Counted from the first letter of the stretch, positions 1 through 9,165 are shown. The stretch: 61,090 nucleotides of DNA from Caballeronia choica (GCF_001544535.1 NZ_FCON02000040.1:1-61090); one strand, 5' to 3'. Translations and numbers: made by a program. Notes: generated from the sequence alone by a model not told the origin.

Positions 1-373
1 TGCTTGCTGCATGCTTCAATTCACCGCTTAGCGAACCTGTCGTCGGGCACGAAGTGCCAGGACGGATGAATGACTGCTGTTCCACTCCCTGTAGCGGTGC
101 GACGTGCGCGCCTTTTCTACATGCCAACAACGGGGAAACCTCGCTAACGACACTCCCCCGGTTGGACCACTCCGAGGGAGCGGTCTGGAGGCGACTGGCA
201 AGAATTGGCGTTGGAAAGCTGCTTTCTTTGCTTACTTTCTTTGCAGCAGCAAAGAAAGTGAGTCCCGCCCCGGACAGGGGCAGAGCAAATAAACCGCAAA
301 GAAAACAAGTTCCAAAGAAGCGCATCAACATCAAACGGTGTAAACAACAACCCCACCCCCAAGCGCCAGCGCC
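1..373. repeat. Dispersed hairpin repeat, left copy (3' of cheW)
   Basis: This 373-base stretch has no convincing gene. From about 228 to 372 it matches, in inverted orientation, the last ~143 bases of the window (60948-61090). It holds two hairpins: an 11-bp perfect stem at 234-244/249-259 (ACTTTCTTTGC, loop AGCA) and GCCCC-GGACA-GGGGC at 267-281. The repeat begins directly after the cheW stop codon at 374-376. From memory, the string CAAAGAAAGTAAGCAAAGAAAG is common between genes in Burkholderia-type genomes. Bases 1-220 may be an extension of the same element, but the right-hand copy is cut by the window end, so this cannot be tested here. Small open frames inside it look like repeat artefacts. 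Confidence 0.85.
234..281 (-). terminator. Double hairpin, possible terminator after cheW
   Basis: Read on the minus strand (the direction of cheW), a GC-rich hairpin GGGGC/GCCCC (267-281) comes first, then the ACTTTCTTTGC/GCAAAGAAAGT hairpin (234-259). Neither has a clean uridine tract. A terminator or mRNA 3'-end role is inferred from the position about 95 bases after the cheW stop codon and from the same arrangement in the right-hand copy. Confidence 0.4.
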
Positions 374-895
374 CTACCCTGCCACTACATCGATAAGCTC
401 CATCTCCTTGCTGGTCATCAGCTTCTCGATGTCCATCAAGATCAGCATGCGTCCATCGACAGTACCGAGCCCGGTGAGGTATTCCGTCGTGAGCGTTGCG
501 CCAAACTCCGGCGCCGGCATGACCTGCTCGGCAGTCAGCGTCAGCACATCCGAAACCCCATCCACCACCATCCCCACCACCCGATGCGCGACGTTCAAAA
601 TGATCACAACCGTCTGGTTGTCATACTCGACGCGACCCAGGTTGAACTTGATCCGCATATCGACAATCGGCACGATGATGCCGCGCAAATTGATCACGCC
701 CTTGATGAACGACGGCGCATTCGCGATGCGTGTAACGTTGTCGTAGCCGCGAATCTCCTGCACCTTGAGGATGTCGATGCCGTATTCTTCGGCGCCAAGC
801 GTGAAGACGAGAAACTCCTGCCCCGCGGCTTCGGCGTGCTGCGCATCGCGACGCTGCGACGCGGCGGAATGAATGGATTGAATGTCTGCTGCCAC
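374..895 (-). CDS. cheW: Chemotaxis coupling protein CheW
   Basis: CheW couples methyl-accepting chemoreceptors to the kinase CheA in the cytoplasmic signalling array. The 173-residue product is one CheW-like SH3-type beta-barrel domain, with typical strings such as [18 protein letters not shown] and [15 protein letters not shown] chose the GTG at 893-895 because a GGGGG Shine-Dalgarno tract lies just upstream and the protein then begins like relatives I recall ([10 protein letters not shown]). A longer in-frame start at 1003 would overlap cheA. It is the last gene of the flhDC-mot-che run here. Usually receptor, cheR, cheD and cheB genes follow, but here the dispersed repeat comes next. Confidence 0.95.
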   Translation of the reverse strand: MAADIQSIHSAASQRRDAQHAEAAGQEFLVFTLGAEEYGIDILKVQEIRGYDNVTRIANAPSFIKGVINLRGIIVPIVDMRIKFNLGRVEYDNQTVVIILNVAHRVVGMVVDGVSDVLTLTAEQVMPAPEFGATLTTEYLTGLGTVDGRMLILMDIEKLMTSKEMELIDVVAG

Positions 896-938
896 ATGAG
901 CCCCCGGATATTCGTTTGGGTGTTGCGAAAGTTGTTCG

Positions 939-3236
939 TTACGAATGCGTATGCGATCCATGCTGCGCACGCGATTCGCGATTGAGCGCGGCCACGTCCA
1001 CAATCAACGCGACACGGCCGTCGCCCAGGATCGTCGCGGCGGAAATGCCGTGCACCCTGCGGTAATTGGTTTCGAGGTTCTTCACCACGACCTGCTGCTG
1101 GCCCACCAGTTCGTCGATCAACATCGCGAAGCGGCGTCCTTCGGTCTGCATGATCGTGACGATGCCCTGCGTCGGCTCGGTGCGCGCTCCCTCCACCGAG
1201 AAGACATCATGCAGCGCGACCAGCGGCAGATATTCGCCGCGCACGCGCACGACGCGCTCGCCGTTGGCGACGGTGTAGATGTCCTCGGCAACCGGCTGCA
1301 GCGACTCCATCACGAAGTTGAGCGGCAGGATGAAAATCTCCTCGCCGACCTTCACGGACATGCCATCGAGAATCGCCAGCGTGAGCGGCAGCACGATCTT
1401 CGTCGTCGTGCCCCGGCCCTCGCGCGAGCTGATCTCGACGTGTCCGCCCATCGCCTGGATATTGCGCTTCACCACGTCCATGCCGACGCCGCGCCCGGAG
1501 ATGTCGGTCACTTGTTCTGCGGTCGAGAAGCCAGCCATGAAGATCAGTTGCCAGACTTCCTCGTCGGGCATCGACTCGCTCACCTGCATGCCCTGCTTCT
1601 GCGCCTTCGCGAGAATCTTGTCGCGACGCAGGCCCGCGCCGTCGTCGCTGACTTCGATCACGATGTTGCCGCCGTGATGCGCCGCCGACAGCACGAGTTG
1701 CCCCGCCGGCGACTTGCCCGCCGCACGGCGCGCTTCCAGCGTTTCGATGCCGTGGTCGAGCGAGTTGCGCACGAGGTGCGTGAGCGGATCGATGATGCGT
1801 TCGATCAGGCTCTTGTCCAACTCGGTCGCCTGACCGAACGTGACGAGTTCCACTTCCTTGCCGAGCTTGCCCGCGATGTCGCGAACGAGGCGCGGGAAGC
1901 GGCTGAAAACGTAATCCATCGGCATCATGCGGATCGACATCACGGCTTCCTGCAAGTCGCGCGCGTTGCGCTCGAGTTGCGCCATGCCGTTGAAAAGCCG
2001 GTCGTGCAGTGCTGGATCGAAGGTGCTGGTGGTTTCCGCGAGCATCGCCTGCGTGATCACCAGTTCGCCGACGAGGTTGATCAGTTGATCGACCTTCTCC
2101 ACGCCGACGCGAATCGAACTGCCTTCCGCCGATGCCGCTGCGGCAGGGCGTGCTTTTTTCTCCGTGTCGGTCGCCGGCACGCCTGGCTTCGCGGGCGCTT
2201 GATCGAGCGCCTGAGCCTGAACCGGCCCCTGAGCGAGGCGGTTCCCGGCAGCGGCTTGCGCCGCCGCCGGTGCCGCTTCTTCTCCCTTGGGCGCTGATAC
2301 CGCCGCCTCTTGCATCGGGTCATGCCTCGCTGCCGTCACCTCCGCCGCGGCCGGCGCGCTGTCCTCTGCCGGCTCGGCCGCATCCGCTGCGTTCCCCCGC
2401 CCGACCGTGATCTGCGACTCGTCGATCACGAAACAGCACACGGCGATGATGTCGTCGGAAGACACATCGGAGTCGAGCCACAACACGAGGTCGCCGCCCG
2501 ACTTCTTCTCACCGACGATACTGCCCAGATTGCCAAGCTCTTCCGTCAACAGAGCCTGGTCCTTCTCGCCCACCCCCCGTAGCGTAATTTTCAGGTGGGG
2601 TCCTGCTTCCGCGCCGACACGGCCGATGTGCCCCGGCGTTGCGTCTTGCGCGGACCCTGCATCCCGGGCCGAACCGGCGACTTCGAACGCGCCGTCCCAG
2701 TCGCCGTCGTCTTCGATGATTTCCCGCGCCTGCGTGAGCACATGCGCGGGCGGTGCGTTCGGGCCTTCGTACGCCGGTTCTGCTTCGACGCGCGTGACCC
2801 CATCCGGAAAGCGCAGTTCGAGCGCGGGCAGCGCCGAATTCAACGCCTCGCCGCTCTTCAGGCGTTCGAGCTTCGCGCAGATCGCGGCGGCCGCCGCCGC
2901 ATCCGGCTCGGCGCTCGCGCGATACGCGGCGAGCTGATCCGAGAGCACGTCCTTGGTCGCGAGGAACGTGTCGATCATGTCGCGCCGCAGAACGAGTTCG
3001 TTGTTGCGCGCGCGATCGAGCAGCGATTCGAGGATGTGCGTCGTCTCGGTGAGCGCGGTGAAACCGAAGGTCGCCGCGCCGCCCTTGATCGAATGCGCCG
3101 CGCGGAAGATCGCCGCGAGGTCTTCGGGATCGGGATTCGCGATGTCGAGCACGAGCAGCAATTGCTCCATTTGCGCGAGCAGTTCGTCGGCTTCGTCGAA
3201 GAAGGTTTGATAGAACTGGGTAATGTCGAGTGTCAT
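939..3236 (-). CDS. cheA: Chemotaxis histidine kinase CheA
   Basis: CheA autophosphorylates in response to receptors and passes phosphate to CheY and CheB. The 765-residue protein starts with an Hpt domain whose phosphorylated histidine is H48 in [16 protein letters not shown]2-like region and a long Ala/Glu-rich linker follow. Then come the dimerisation helices ([18 protein letters not shown]), the HATPase domain with N-box [12 protein letters not shown] and G-boxes DDGAGL and [12 protein letters not shown], and a C-terminal CheW-like domain. The length is somewhat above E. coli CheA (654 residues) because of the linker. It lies between cheY and cheW on the same strand, probably in one transcript. 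Confidence 0.97.
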   Translation of the reverse strand: MTLDITQFYQTFFDEADELLAQMEQLLLVLDIANPDPEDLAAIFRAAHSIKGGAATFGFTALTETTHILESLLDRARNNELVLRRDMIDTFLATKDVLSDQLAAYRASAEPDAAAAAAICAKLERLKSGEALNSALPALELRFPDGVTRVEAEPAYEGPNAPPAHVLTQAREIIEDDGDWDGAFEVAGSARDAGSAQDATPGHIGRVGAEAGPHLKITLRGVGEKDQALLTEELGNLGSIVGEKKSGGDLVLWLDSDVSSDDIIAVCCFVIDESQITVGRGNAADAAEPAEDSAPAAAEVTAARHDPMQEAAVSAPKGEEAAPAAAQAAAGNRLAQGPVQAQALDQAPAKPGVPATDTEKKARPAAAASAEGSSIRVGVEKVDQLINLVGELVITQAMLAETTSTFDPALHDRLFNGMAQLERNARDLQEAVMSIRMMPMDYVFSRFPRLVRDIAGKLGKEVELVTFGQATELDKSLIERIIDPLTHLVRNSLDHGIETLEARRAAGKSPAGQLVLSAAHHGGNIVIEVSDDGAGLRRDKILAKAQKQGMQVSESMPDEEVWQLIFMAGFSTAEQVTDISGRGVGMDVVKRNIQAMGGHVEISSREGRGTTTKIVLPLTLAILDGMSVKVGEEIFILPLNFVMESLQPVAEDIYTVANGERVVRVRGEYLPLVALHDVFSVEGARTEPTQGIVTIMQTEGRRFAMLIDELVGQQQVVVKNLETNYRRVHGISAATILGDGRVALIVDVAALNRESRAQHGSHTHS

Positions 3237-3344
3237 GCTTGATTCGCCGCAGGAATGCTGGTCAGCCGGCGCCTTGGCTTTACGTCTGGCGCGTTGAGTT
3301 TCGTGTCTGGTACGTTCGGTACTACGGTCGTTCGTCGGAATGCT

Positions 3345-3725
3345 TTAGCCCTGCGGCTCGACTTCCGACAACGCCGCGACGAGTTCCGTCAGGAGGTCCG
3401 GGTCGAGCGGCTTTTCGATCCAGCCGGTCGCGCCCGCCGCCCGCGCGGCTTCCTTGAACGGCTCGCCGTCCTCGGTGGTGAGGACGAGGATCGGCGTCGA
3501 CTTGTACGCGTGATTCGCGCGCAGTTCGGCGATCAGATCGAGACCGCTCTTGCCCGGCATGTGCTGGTCGGTGAGCACGAGATCGAAGCGCTCGGCGAGC
3601 GCCGCTTCGAGCCCTTCGATGCCGTCGGCCGCGACGGTCACGCCGTAGCCGGCGATCGTCAGCGTCGCCGAGAGGATCTGCCGCATGGCGGCCGAATCGT
3701 CGATTGCCAGAATGTGCTTGATCAT
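3345..3725 (-). CDS. cheY: Chemotaxis response regulator CheY
   Basis: This is a single-domain receiver of 126 residues. When phosphorylated by CheA, CheY binds the flagellar switch and changes rotation. The acidic pocket is D9/D10, the phosphoacceptor D53 sits in LVLTDQHMPGKSG, and the conserved switch residues are T83 and K105 (EKPLDP). No output domain is present. It lies between motB and cheA, as in other Burkholderia flagellar clusters. A second cheY usually accompanies cheZ elsewhere in these genomes, so this would be the copy often called cheY1. Confidence 0.93.
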   Translation of the reverse strand: MIKHILAIDDSAAMRQILSATLTIAGYGVTVAADGIEGLEAALAERFDLVLTDQHMPGKSGLDLIAELRANHAYKSTPILVLTTEDGEPFKEAARAAGATGWIEKPLDPDLLTELVAALSEVEPQG

Positions 3726-3765
3726 GAAAATCTCTTGCTCGTGATGACCGAACGGGTTTGTGCCG

Positions 3766-4851
3766 TCACTGCTGCGCAGTCGCTACGCGTTGCACCGGCG
3801 TGTCGATCGCGGCTTGCTGCAACGGCTTCGGCGCGACCGTTGGCGCGGGCGCCAGCTTGTCGAGCAGCGGCTTGGCGCCCGCGCCCGGTGAGTTTGCCGA
3901 TGCACCCGGCGACGGTTTGGCGCCCGCTCCGGCGGCGTTGTCGAGGAGCGTGGTCGCGGAGGCGTCGTCGTGCGTCATGGCTGCTTCCGACTTGCGGTTC
4001 AACACGATGATGCTGATGCGGCGGTTCTCCGGGTCCAGCGCGTCCTTCTTGTTCAGGTTCTGCGTCGACGCGAGGCCGATCACGCGCAGCACCTTCGCTT
4101 CATCCATGCCGCCCGAGATCAGTTCGCGCCGCGACGCGTTCGCGCGATCCGCCGACAGTTCCCAGTTGCTATAGCCCTTTTCGCCGCCCGCGTAGCGCAC
4201 GGCGTCGGTGTGTCCCTGCACGACGATGCGGTTCGGCACGTCGTTCAACGTCCTGCCGATCTCGCGCAGGATGTCGCGCATGTAAGGCTGCACATTGTCG
4301 CTGGAGAGCGCGAACATCGGCCGCTTCTGCGTGTCGACGATCTCGATGCGCAAGCCCTCCTGCGTCGAATCGATGCGGATCTGCTGCCTGAATTGCCTGA
4401 GTGTCGGGTTCGCTTCGATCGCCGCCATCAGCTTCACCTGGAGGTCGTGCAGGCGCACTTGCTCGCGCCGTTCGAGTTCGGTCGTCGCGTCCTTCAGCGC
4501 CTGCTCGTCGGGACGCATCGACATGCGTCTGGCCGAAATCGTGCCGTCGCTCATGCGGGTCGTGCCCGGCTCCGGACTGGAGATGTCACGCCCGCCGCCC
4601 GTCACGATGCTCGAATCCATGCCCGTGCTCTGGCCGCCCAGGATCGCGGCCTTGAGCGGCATGTTGAAATACTCCGCGATGCCGCGCCGCTGCACCGGCG
4701 ACACCGAACTCAGCAGCCACATCAGCAGGAAGAACGCCATCATCGCGGTCATGAAGTCCGCGTAGGCGAGCTTCCACGCGCCGCCGTGGTGCCCCTTGCG
4801 GCGCCCGACCACGCGCTTGATGAAGATCGGACGGTTTTTGTCGTTGCTCAT
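3766..4851 (-). CDS. motB: Flagellar stator protein MotB
   Basis: MotB is the peptidoglycan-anchored half of the proton-driven stator. Residues 1-20 are cytoplasmic. The single membrane helix around 28-50 (YADFMTAMMAFFLLMWLL) carries the proton-accepting D32. The periplasmic OmpA-like peptidoglycan-binding domain includes VVQGHTDAV and NWELSADRAN. The 361-residue protein ends in an Ala/Pro-rich tail of about 70 residues (ASANSPGAGAKP and similar), longer than in E. coli MotB (308) and likely disordered. It follows motA by about 36 bases. Confidence 0.96.
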   Translation of the reverse strand: MSNDKNRPIFIKRVVGRRKGHHGGAWKLAYADFMTAMMAFFLLMWLLSSVSPVQRRGIAEYFNMPLKAAILGGQSTGMDSSIVTGGGRDISSPEPGTTRMSDGTISARRMSMRPDEQALKDATTELERREQVRLHDLQVKLMAAIEANPTLRQFRQQIRIDSTQEGLRIEIVDTQKRPMFALSSDNVQPYMRDILREIGRTLNDVPNRIVVQGHTDAVRYAGGEKGYSNWELSADRANASRRELISGGMDEAKVLRVIGLASTQNLNKKDALDPENRRISIIVLNRKSEAAMTHDDASATTLLDNAAGAGAKPSPGASANSPGAGAKPLLDKLAPAPTVAPKPLQQAAIDTPVQRVATAQQ

Positions 4852-4887
4852 CCCGGTGCCTTTGTGGTCACGCAGCCAGCGGCCGCG

Positions 4888-5748
4888 TCACTTTCCCTTG
4901 ACCCGGCGCACGTGCTCTTCCAGTTCGGAGAACGACGGACGCTCGGTGGAGAACAGCACCTTGCGGCCGAACTCGACTGCAATGGCGGGCGCGTAGCCGT
5001 TCAGGCTCGCGAGGATCGTCACCTTGATGCACTGGAACATCTTGGTCGACTCGGCGACGCGCTGTTCCGCCACGCTCGCGAGCGGCCCGATCAAACCGTA
5101 CGACAGCAGAATGCCGAGGAACGTACCGACCAGCGCCTGCGCGATCATCTCGCCGAGGATCGCGGGCGGCTGGTCGGCGGAGGCCATCGTGTGCACGACG
5201 CCCATCACGGCCGCGACGATGCCGAACGCCGGCATCGCGTCGCCCACCTTGTGCAGCGCCTGCGCGGGACCTTCGCCTTCGGCGTGATGCGTTTCGATCT
5301 CCTCGTCCATCAGGCTTTCGATCTCGAACGCGTTCATGTTGCCGCCGACCATCAGGCGCAAATAGTCCGTGAGGAATTCAATGATGTGGTGGTCCGCGAG
5401 GATCTTCGGATACTTGTTGAAGAGCGGGCTTTTCTGGGGATCGTCGATGTCGGATTCGAGCGTCAGCGTGCCTTCCTTGCGCGCCTTCGCGAGCAGCACA
5501 TAGAGCAGCGCCATCAGCTCCATGTACACGTCCTTGTTGTACTTCGAGCCCTTGAACAGCGTGGGGATGACTCTCAGCGTGGCCTTGATCGTCTTGATGC
5601 CGTTGCCGAGGATGAACGCGCCGACGCCCGCGCCCGCGATCATCAGGATTTCGACCGGTTGCACGAGCGCGCCAAGGTGTCCGCCTTCGAGCGCGTAACC
5701 GCCGAACACGGACAACAATGTCACGAGTGTTCCCACGAAAATCAGCAC
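4888..5748 (-). CDS. motA: Flagellar stator protein MotA
   Basis: MotA is the membrane subunit that couples proton flow through MotB to torque on FliG. I chose the GTG at 5746-5748, which has a GAGGAC ribosome site and gives 286 residues beginning (f)MLIFVGTLVTLLSVFGGYAL. An upstream ATG at 5850 would add 34 unlikely residues. The first two membrane helices lie at about 1-20 and 30-50. The cytoplasmic loop carries R90 and E98 at the same positions as the torque residues of E. coli MotA. The last two helices lie near 170-220. It lies between flhC and motB. Confidence 0.95.
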   Translation of the reverse strand: MLIFVGTLVTLLSVFGGYALEGGHLGALVQPVEILMIAGAGVGAFILGNGIKTIKATLRVIPTLFKGSKYNKDVYMELMALLYVLLAKARKEGTLTLESDIDDPQKSPLFNKYPKILADHHIIEFLTDYLRLMVGGNMNAFEIESLMDEEIETHHAEGEGPAQALHKVGDAMPAFGIVAAVMGVVHTMASADQPPAILGEMIAQALVGTFLGILLSYGLIGPLASVAEQRVAESTKMFQCIKVTILASLNGYAPAIAVEFGRKVLFSTERPSFSELEEHVRRVKGK

Positions 5749-5901
5749 AGTCGAGTCCTCACGTTTCGATGCGGCAAACCCGCCGTTAAGTGGTTTACGG
5801 CATGGAGCGCGAAAACTTTGGGGGAAAAATCGACGGGTGCGGACGGTCAAACCCGCATGGGCGCGGGTTTGGGAGATGCGGGACGGGCGGGTGCGGAGTG
5901 C

Positions 5902-6483
5902 TCAGGCCGCCAGTTCGGCGTCGCCGGCTTCGCCTGCTTCACCGAAGCGCGCCGAGCGTGCAGCGCTCGCCTTGCGCGTCTTGCCCGCGCGCGACGGCGG
6001 CTGGCACAGGCCGCAGATGAAACCCTGCCGCAAGTCGTAGGCATGCGCGACGAAAGGGCCGCCGCAGCGCGTGCAGGTATTGGTCTGCAACATGCCGGAG
6101 TCGAAGAAGCGCACCAGCGTCCAGGCGCGCGTGAGGCTCAGGATCGGTTCTTCGCCGTGCAGTTCGTTGTGTTCGAGATACAGCCGGTAGCCCTTCACGA
6201 TCGACTGGATCGGTTCGCAGCCGCCATGCTGGCTAATGAAGCGGTAGATGCCGTAGAACAGCGACGAATGAATGTTCGGCTGCCAGGTCATGAACCATTC
6301 GGTCGAGAACGGCAGCATGCCCTTCGGCGGCGAGACGCCCTTCAGCTCCTTATAGAGGCGAATGAGCCGGTCGCGCGACAGGCTCGTCTCCGCTTCGAGC
6401 AGTTGCAGCCGCGCGCCGAGTTCGATCAGCTCGATCGCCAGGGTGATTTCACGGACTTCCGCGACCACGCTCTTTGTCGCCAT
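5902..6483 (-). CDS. flhC: Flagellar master regulator subunit FlhC
   Basis: FlhC joins FlhD in the heterohexamer that activates class II flagellar promoters. The 193-residue protein shows the four zinc-ligand cysteines C137, C140, C157 and C160 (CTRCGG and CGLC), which are diagnostic. The C-terminal 30 residues are rich in Ala, Arg and Glu. The gene starts 19 bases after flhD and is followed after about 150 bases by motA. This gene order is usual in Burkholderia. Confidence 0.96.
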   Translation of the reverse strand: MATKSVVAEVREITLAIELIELGARLQLLEAETSLSRDRLIRLYKELKGVSPPKGMLPFSTEWFMTWQPNIHSSLFYGIYRFISQHGGCEPIQSIVKGYRLYLEHNELHGEEPILSLTRAWTLVRFFDSGMLQTNTCTRCGGPFVAHAYDLRQGFICGLCQPPSRAGKTRKASAARSARFGEAGEAGDAELAA

Positions 6484-6502
6484 GTAGACGGCCCTGCCGC
6501 GT

Positions 6503-6826
6503 TCAGCCGATCTGTCCGGCGGGCTGGTTCGCCATCAGGATCGCGGCATGGGTGTGCGCGAGCGCGGCGCTCTTCTCCTTGTCCGCGAGCGAGGACAGGA
6601 TCGCGTGATCGTCGAAGCGGAAGCGGCACAGCAACTGGCTCGATGCCGCGACCTTCACGACTTGCGCGAGATTCAGCGAGGCGAGGATGTCCGCGAGTTG
6701 CTCGGAAAGTCCCATGCGGAACATCGCGCTCGGCCGGTCTTCCTGCAGCAGGCGTTGCGCGAGCAGCAAATACGAGAGGTTCACCTCGCGGATTTCCGCG
6801 AGCGTGCTGGCGTTACTGGTCGTCAT
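6503..6826 (-). CDS. flhD: Flagellar master regulator subunit FlhD
   Basis: FlhD is the partner of FlhC in the FlhD4C2 activator. The ATG at 6824-6826 was chosen because a GGGGGA ribosome site sits 6 bases upstream. It gives 107 residues starting MTTSNASTLAEIREVNLSYLLLAQ, close to the usual length of about 105-115. An ATG 13 codons further upstream lacks a good ribosome site. FlhD-typical strings include FRMGLSEQLADILASL and LLCRFRFDDHAILSSL. The upstream region of about 670 bases is shared with a divergent glycosyltransferase gene and holds a strong palindrome at 7012-7030. Confidence 0.94.
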   Translation of the reverse strand: MTTSNASTLAEIREVNLSYLLLAQRLLQEDRPSAMFRMGLSEQLADILASLNLAQVVKVAASSQLLCRFRFDDHAILSSLADKEKSAALAHTHAAILMANQPAGQIG

Positions 6827-7499
6827 CTTTTCCCCCGAGTCGATACCGTGGCTGGTCAGGCCCAAGCGGAGAAACGTTTGCTCGAATTCCAGAACTGCAG
6901 ACGGAATTTCGGCCCCGCTCCTTTAATGTTCAGGCCGATTTTCGTCGAATGAATAGCGGACCGGTATCGGACAAACATTCCGATTTACCGACGGCACCGC
7001 GAGTAAATCCATGTAGGAAGAATTCCTACACGCTTCTTATTGGCCTGCTATTGGTGATCTTTGCCGGCGAACTTGCCGGCGTATTTTCCCGATTAACGGC
7101 AGCGATCCCCATTGCTGAAGGGAAATTTTGCGCTGGGGCTTTCGACCGTGCGCCGGGCGAACGCCGCCTGCCTTGGCGTGGCGCGAAAAGTGCTGAAGCC
7201 TTGCGATGCCCGCGTGAATACAACTGCCTGAAAAAGTCTGGAAGTCCCCCGCGTATTGGCTTTTCGCGCGGGTTCAGCGCTTCGTAACAGCCGGTGTTTC
7301 GTCCTGTAACAAGGTTAAGCGATTGAAAAATGACTCGAAATACCGGCCTCGATACCGATAATGAACATAAGGGATAACCCGGTCGATATCCGGGCCGATC
7401 TCGGGCGGCGGCAAAACGCTGTCCGTCCGACAGGCATTCGCTGAAGCGCTCGACCGGGGCGTGATTGTGCGATGCCCTCATGAACAGGAGAGTTACGTT
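6827..7499. promoter_or_regulatory. Divergent flhD / glycosyltransferase control region
   Basis: This 673-base region has no credible gene. It holds an inverted repeat at 7012-7030 and a sigma-28-like -10 element at 7354-7361. A large upstream region is common for flhDC, whose expression is controlled by many regulators. I could not place a clear sigma-70 promoter for flhD. Confidence 0.5.
7012..7030. promoter_or_regulatory. Palindrome TGTAGGAA-GAA-TTCCTACA upstream of flhD
   Basis: The two arms are a perfect 8-bp inverted repeat with a 3-bp spacer, centred about 195 bases upstream of the flhD start. The TAGGAA/TTCCTA arms resemble sites bound by NarL/LuxR-family regulators and recall the RcsAB box (TAAGAATATTCCTA) upstream of enterobacterial flhDC. 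The binding protein is inferred, not seen. Confidence 0.5.
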
Positions 7500-8564
7500 A
7501 TGCGAATCGCACAAATTGCACCGCTGCACGAAGCAGTCCCCCCGAAATTTTATGGCGGCACCGAGCGCGTGGTGTCCTACCTCACCGATGCGCTCGTGGA
7601 CCTCGGGCACGATGTGACGCTGTTCGCAAGCGGCGACTCCGAAACCCGTGCGACGCTCGAAGCCGCATGGCCGCGCGCGCTGCGCCTCGATCCGTCGATC
7701 CGCGACGCCCTCGCGCCGCACATGCTCCTGCTCGAAAGCGTGCGCCAGCGTGCGCATGAATTCGATGTGCTGCACTTTCACCTCGACTACATGCCGTTTC
7801 CGCTGTTCTCGCAGCTCGACACGCCGTTCGTCACGACGCTGCACGGCCGCCTCGACCTGCCGGAACTACAGCCGATCTTCAACACGTTCACCAAGGCGCC
7901 GGTGATCTCGATCTCCGACTCGCAGCGCCTGCCGCTGCCGCAAGCGGCGTGGCTGAATACGATCTACCACGGTCTGCCGGAAAACCTGCTGACGCCGCAG
8001 ATTCACAAGAAGCCGGAATATCTCGCGTTCCTCGGTCGTATCTGCCCGGAAAAACGCGCCGATCTCGCCATCAAGATCGCTGCCCAAAGCGGTCTGCCGC
8101 TGAAGATCGCCGCCAAGGTGGACAAGGTCGACCAGGAATACTTCAAGTCGACGATCGAGCCGCTGCTGTCGCAGGCGCATGTCGAATTCGTCGGCGAGAT
8201 CAACGAAGCGCAGAAGCCGGAGTTTTTGTCGGGCGCGAAGGCGCTGCTGTTCCCGATCGACTGGTCGGAGCCGTTCGGCCTGGTGATGATCGAGGCGATG
8301 GCTTGCGGGACGCCGGTGATTGCGTTCAATCGCGGTTCGGTGCCGGAGGTGATCGATCATGGCGTGACCGGTTATATCTGCGAAGACGTTCAGGGCGCAG
8401 TAGGCGCGCTGCAACGCCTGGATGAGTTGTCGCGGCCGGAAATTCGCGCGCAATTCGAACGTCGCTTCAGCGCGAAGACGATGGCGCAGAATTATGTCGA
8501 CAGCTATGCGTCGATGCTTCAGGCTGCGAAGCGCCCGATTTTGCGTCAGGTTGCAATGGGTTAA
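7500..8564 (+). CDS. Family 4 glycosyltransferase
   Basis: This cytoplasmic GT-B fold glycosyltransferase of 354 residues would transfer a sugar from a nucleotide donor to an unknown acceptor. The N-terminal half starts MRIAQIAPLHEAVPPKFYGG, with the glycine-rich GGTERVVSYLTDAL loop. The C-terminal half has the family motif EPFGLVMIEAMACGTPVIA, with the two glutamates of E-x7-E. The ATG at 7500 was chosen for its AGGAG ribosome site 7-11 bases upstream. It diverges from flhDC, and a partial sigma-28 -10 element lies about 140 bases upstream. A role in flagellin or envelope glycosylation is possible but only inferred from position. Confidence 0.85.
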   Translation: MRIAQIAPLHEAVPPKFYGGTERVVSYLTDALVDLGHDVTLFASGDSETRATLEAAWPRALRLDPSIRDALAPHMLLLESVRQRAHEFDVLHFHLDYMPFPLFSQLDTPFVTTLHGRLDLPELQPIFNTFTKAPVISISDSQRLPLPQAAWLNTIYHGLPENLLTPQIHKKPEYLAFLGRICPEKRADLAIKIAAQSGLPLKIAAKVDKVDQEYFKSTIEPLLSQAHVEFVGEINEAQKPEFLSGAKALLFPIDWSEPFGLVMIEAMACGTPVIAFNRGSVPEVIDHGVTGYICEDVQGAVGALQRLDELSRPEIRAQFERRFSAKTMAQNYVDSYASMLQAAKRPILRQVAMG

Positions 8565-8614
8565 TGGCGGATTGAATGCTGTTTAAAATCCGCGTTTTAT
8601 AAACGCCGCAATTT

Positions 8615-8645
8615 AAAATGCCGCCCCCATCGGGCGGCATTTTTT
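8615..8645 (+). terminator. Intrinsic terminator after glycosyltransferase
   Basis: A 9- to 10-bp GC-rich stem (ATGCCGCCC at 8618-8626 with GGGCGGCAT at 8632-8640) is followed by TTTTT. It lies 50 bases after the stop codon. Confidence 0.85.
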
Positions 8646-9165
8646 ATGCAATATCTCATGCGTTTCAGGTCCCGCGATGCGTAGCAAGGTCGCCGCCTCG
8701 GCACGTAGCGCCCGTTTCGCGATCCTATCTACGACCAACCTTGGCGCCCCGCTTTTAGCGACTTTTAGCGAACGTAAATCCCATATTCATGGCCCTTCGT
8801 CAATCTACCGATCAACAGCAGTGAACCGCGCCGCGACGGGCTTGTGACCACCTCGGCCCCTCCGCCAGCATTCCAGCTATCACGGCCTGTGCGCTCTTTC
8901 CTTCCACTCAGAACCAGATGAAAGACGGCCCGCGCCGATTAAACACTCCGATTTAAATCGACCAATAACTTCAAATCCCGATTTGCCAAAGATTAACGCT
9001 GCTACCCGCTATCCCGAAAAGATTCCACTCTTTTCAAAGCCAGTTAACCATTGTTGACAAACTCGCGCTACCACCGACATTAAACTTCGCACCCGAATGG
9101 ACGCGCATTGAGTCCGTCATGTCGAATACCCGGCTTTAATCAATCTTTTTAGGATAGGCAGAATC
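8646..9165. other. Non-coding stretch upstream of aqpZ
   Basis: About 520 bases hold no gene that I can support. Visible items are a perfect 12-bp palindrome CGATTTAAATCG (8949-8960) and a consensus -35 hexamer TTGACA at 9054-9059, with no good -10 at the right distance (CATTAA near 9078 is the nearest). The TTGACA lies about 110 bases before aqpZ and may belong to its promoter. Confidence 0.4.

Noticed and set aside
54-746. Long open frames across the left repeat into the antisense strand of cheW
   Set aside because: They run through the dispersed repeat and opposite cheW. The FFAAAKKVS-like peptide comes from the repeat itself.
3970-7287. An 1105-codon open frame on the plus strand opposite motB, motA and flhDC
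   Set aside because: High GC gives long open antisense frames. The composition (Arg, His, Ala) has no domain character, and the minus-strand genes are certain.
8926-8945. GCCGATTA as another sigma-28 site upstream of aqpZ
   Set aside because: There is no TAAA at 15 bases upstream, and aqpZ is not a motility gene.
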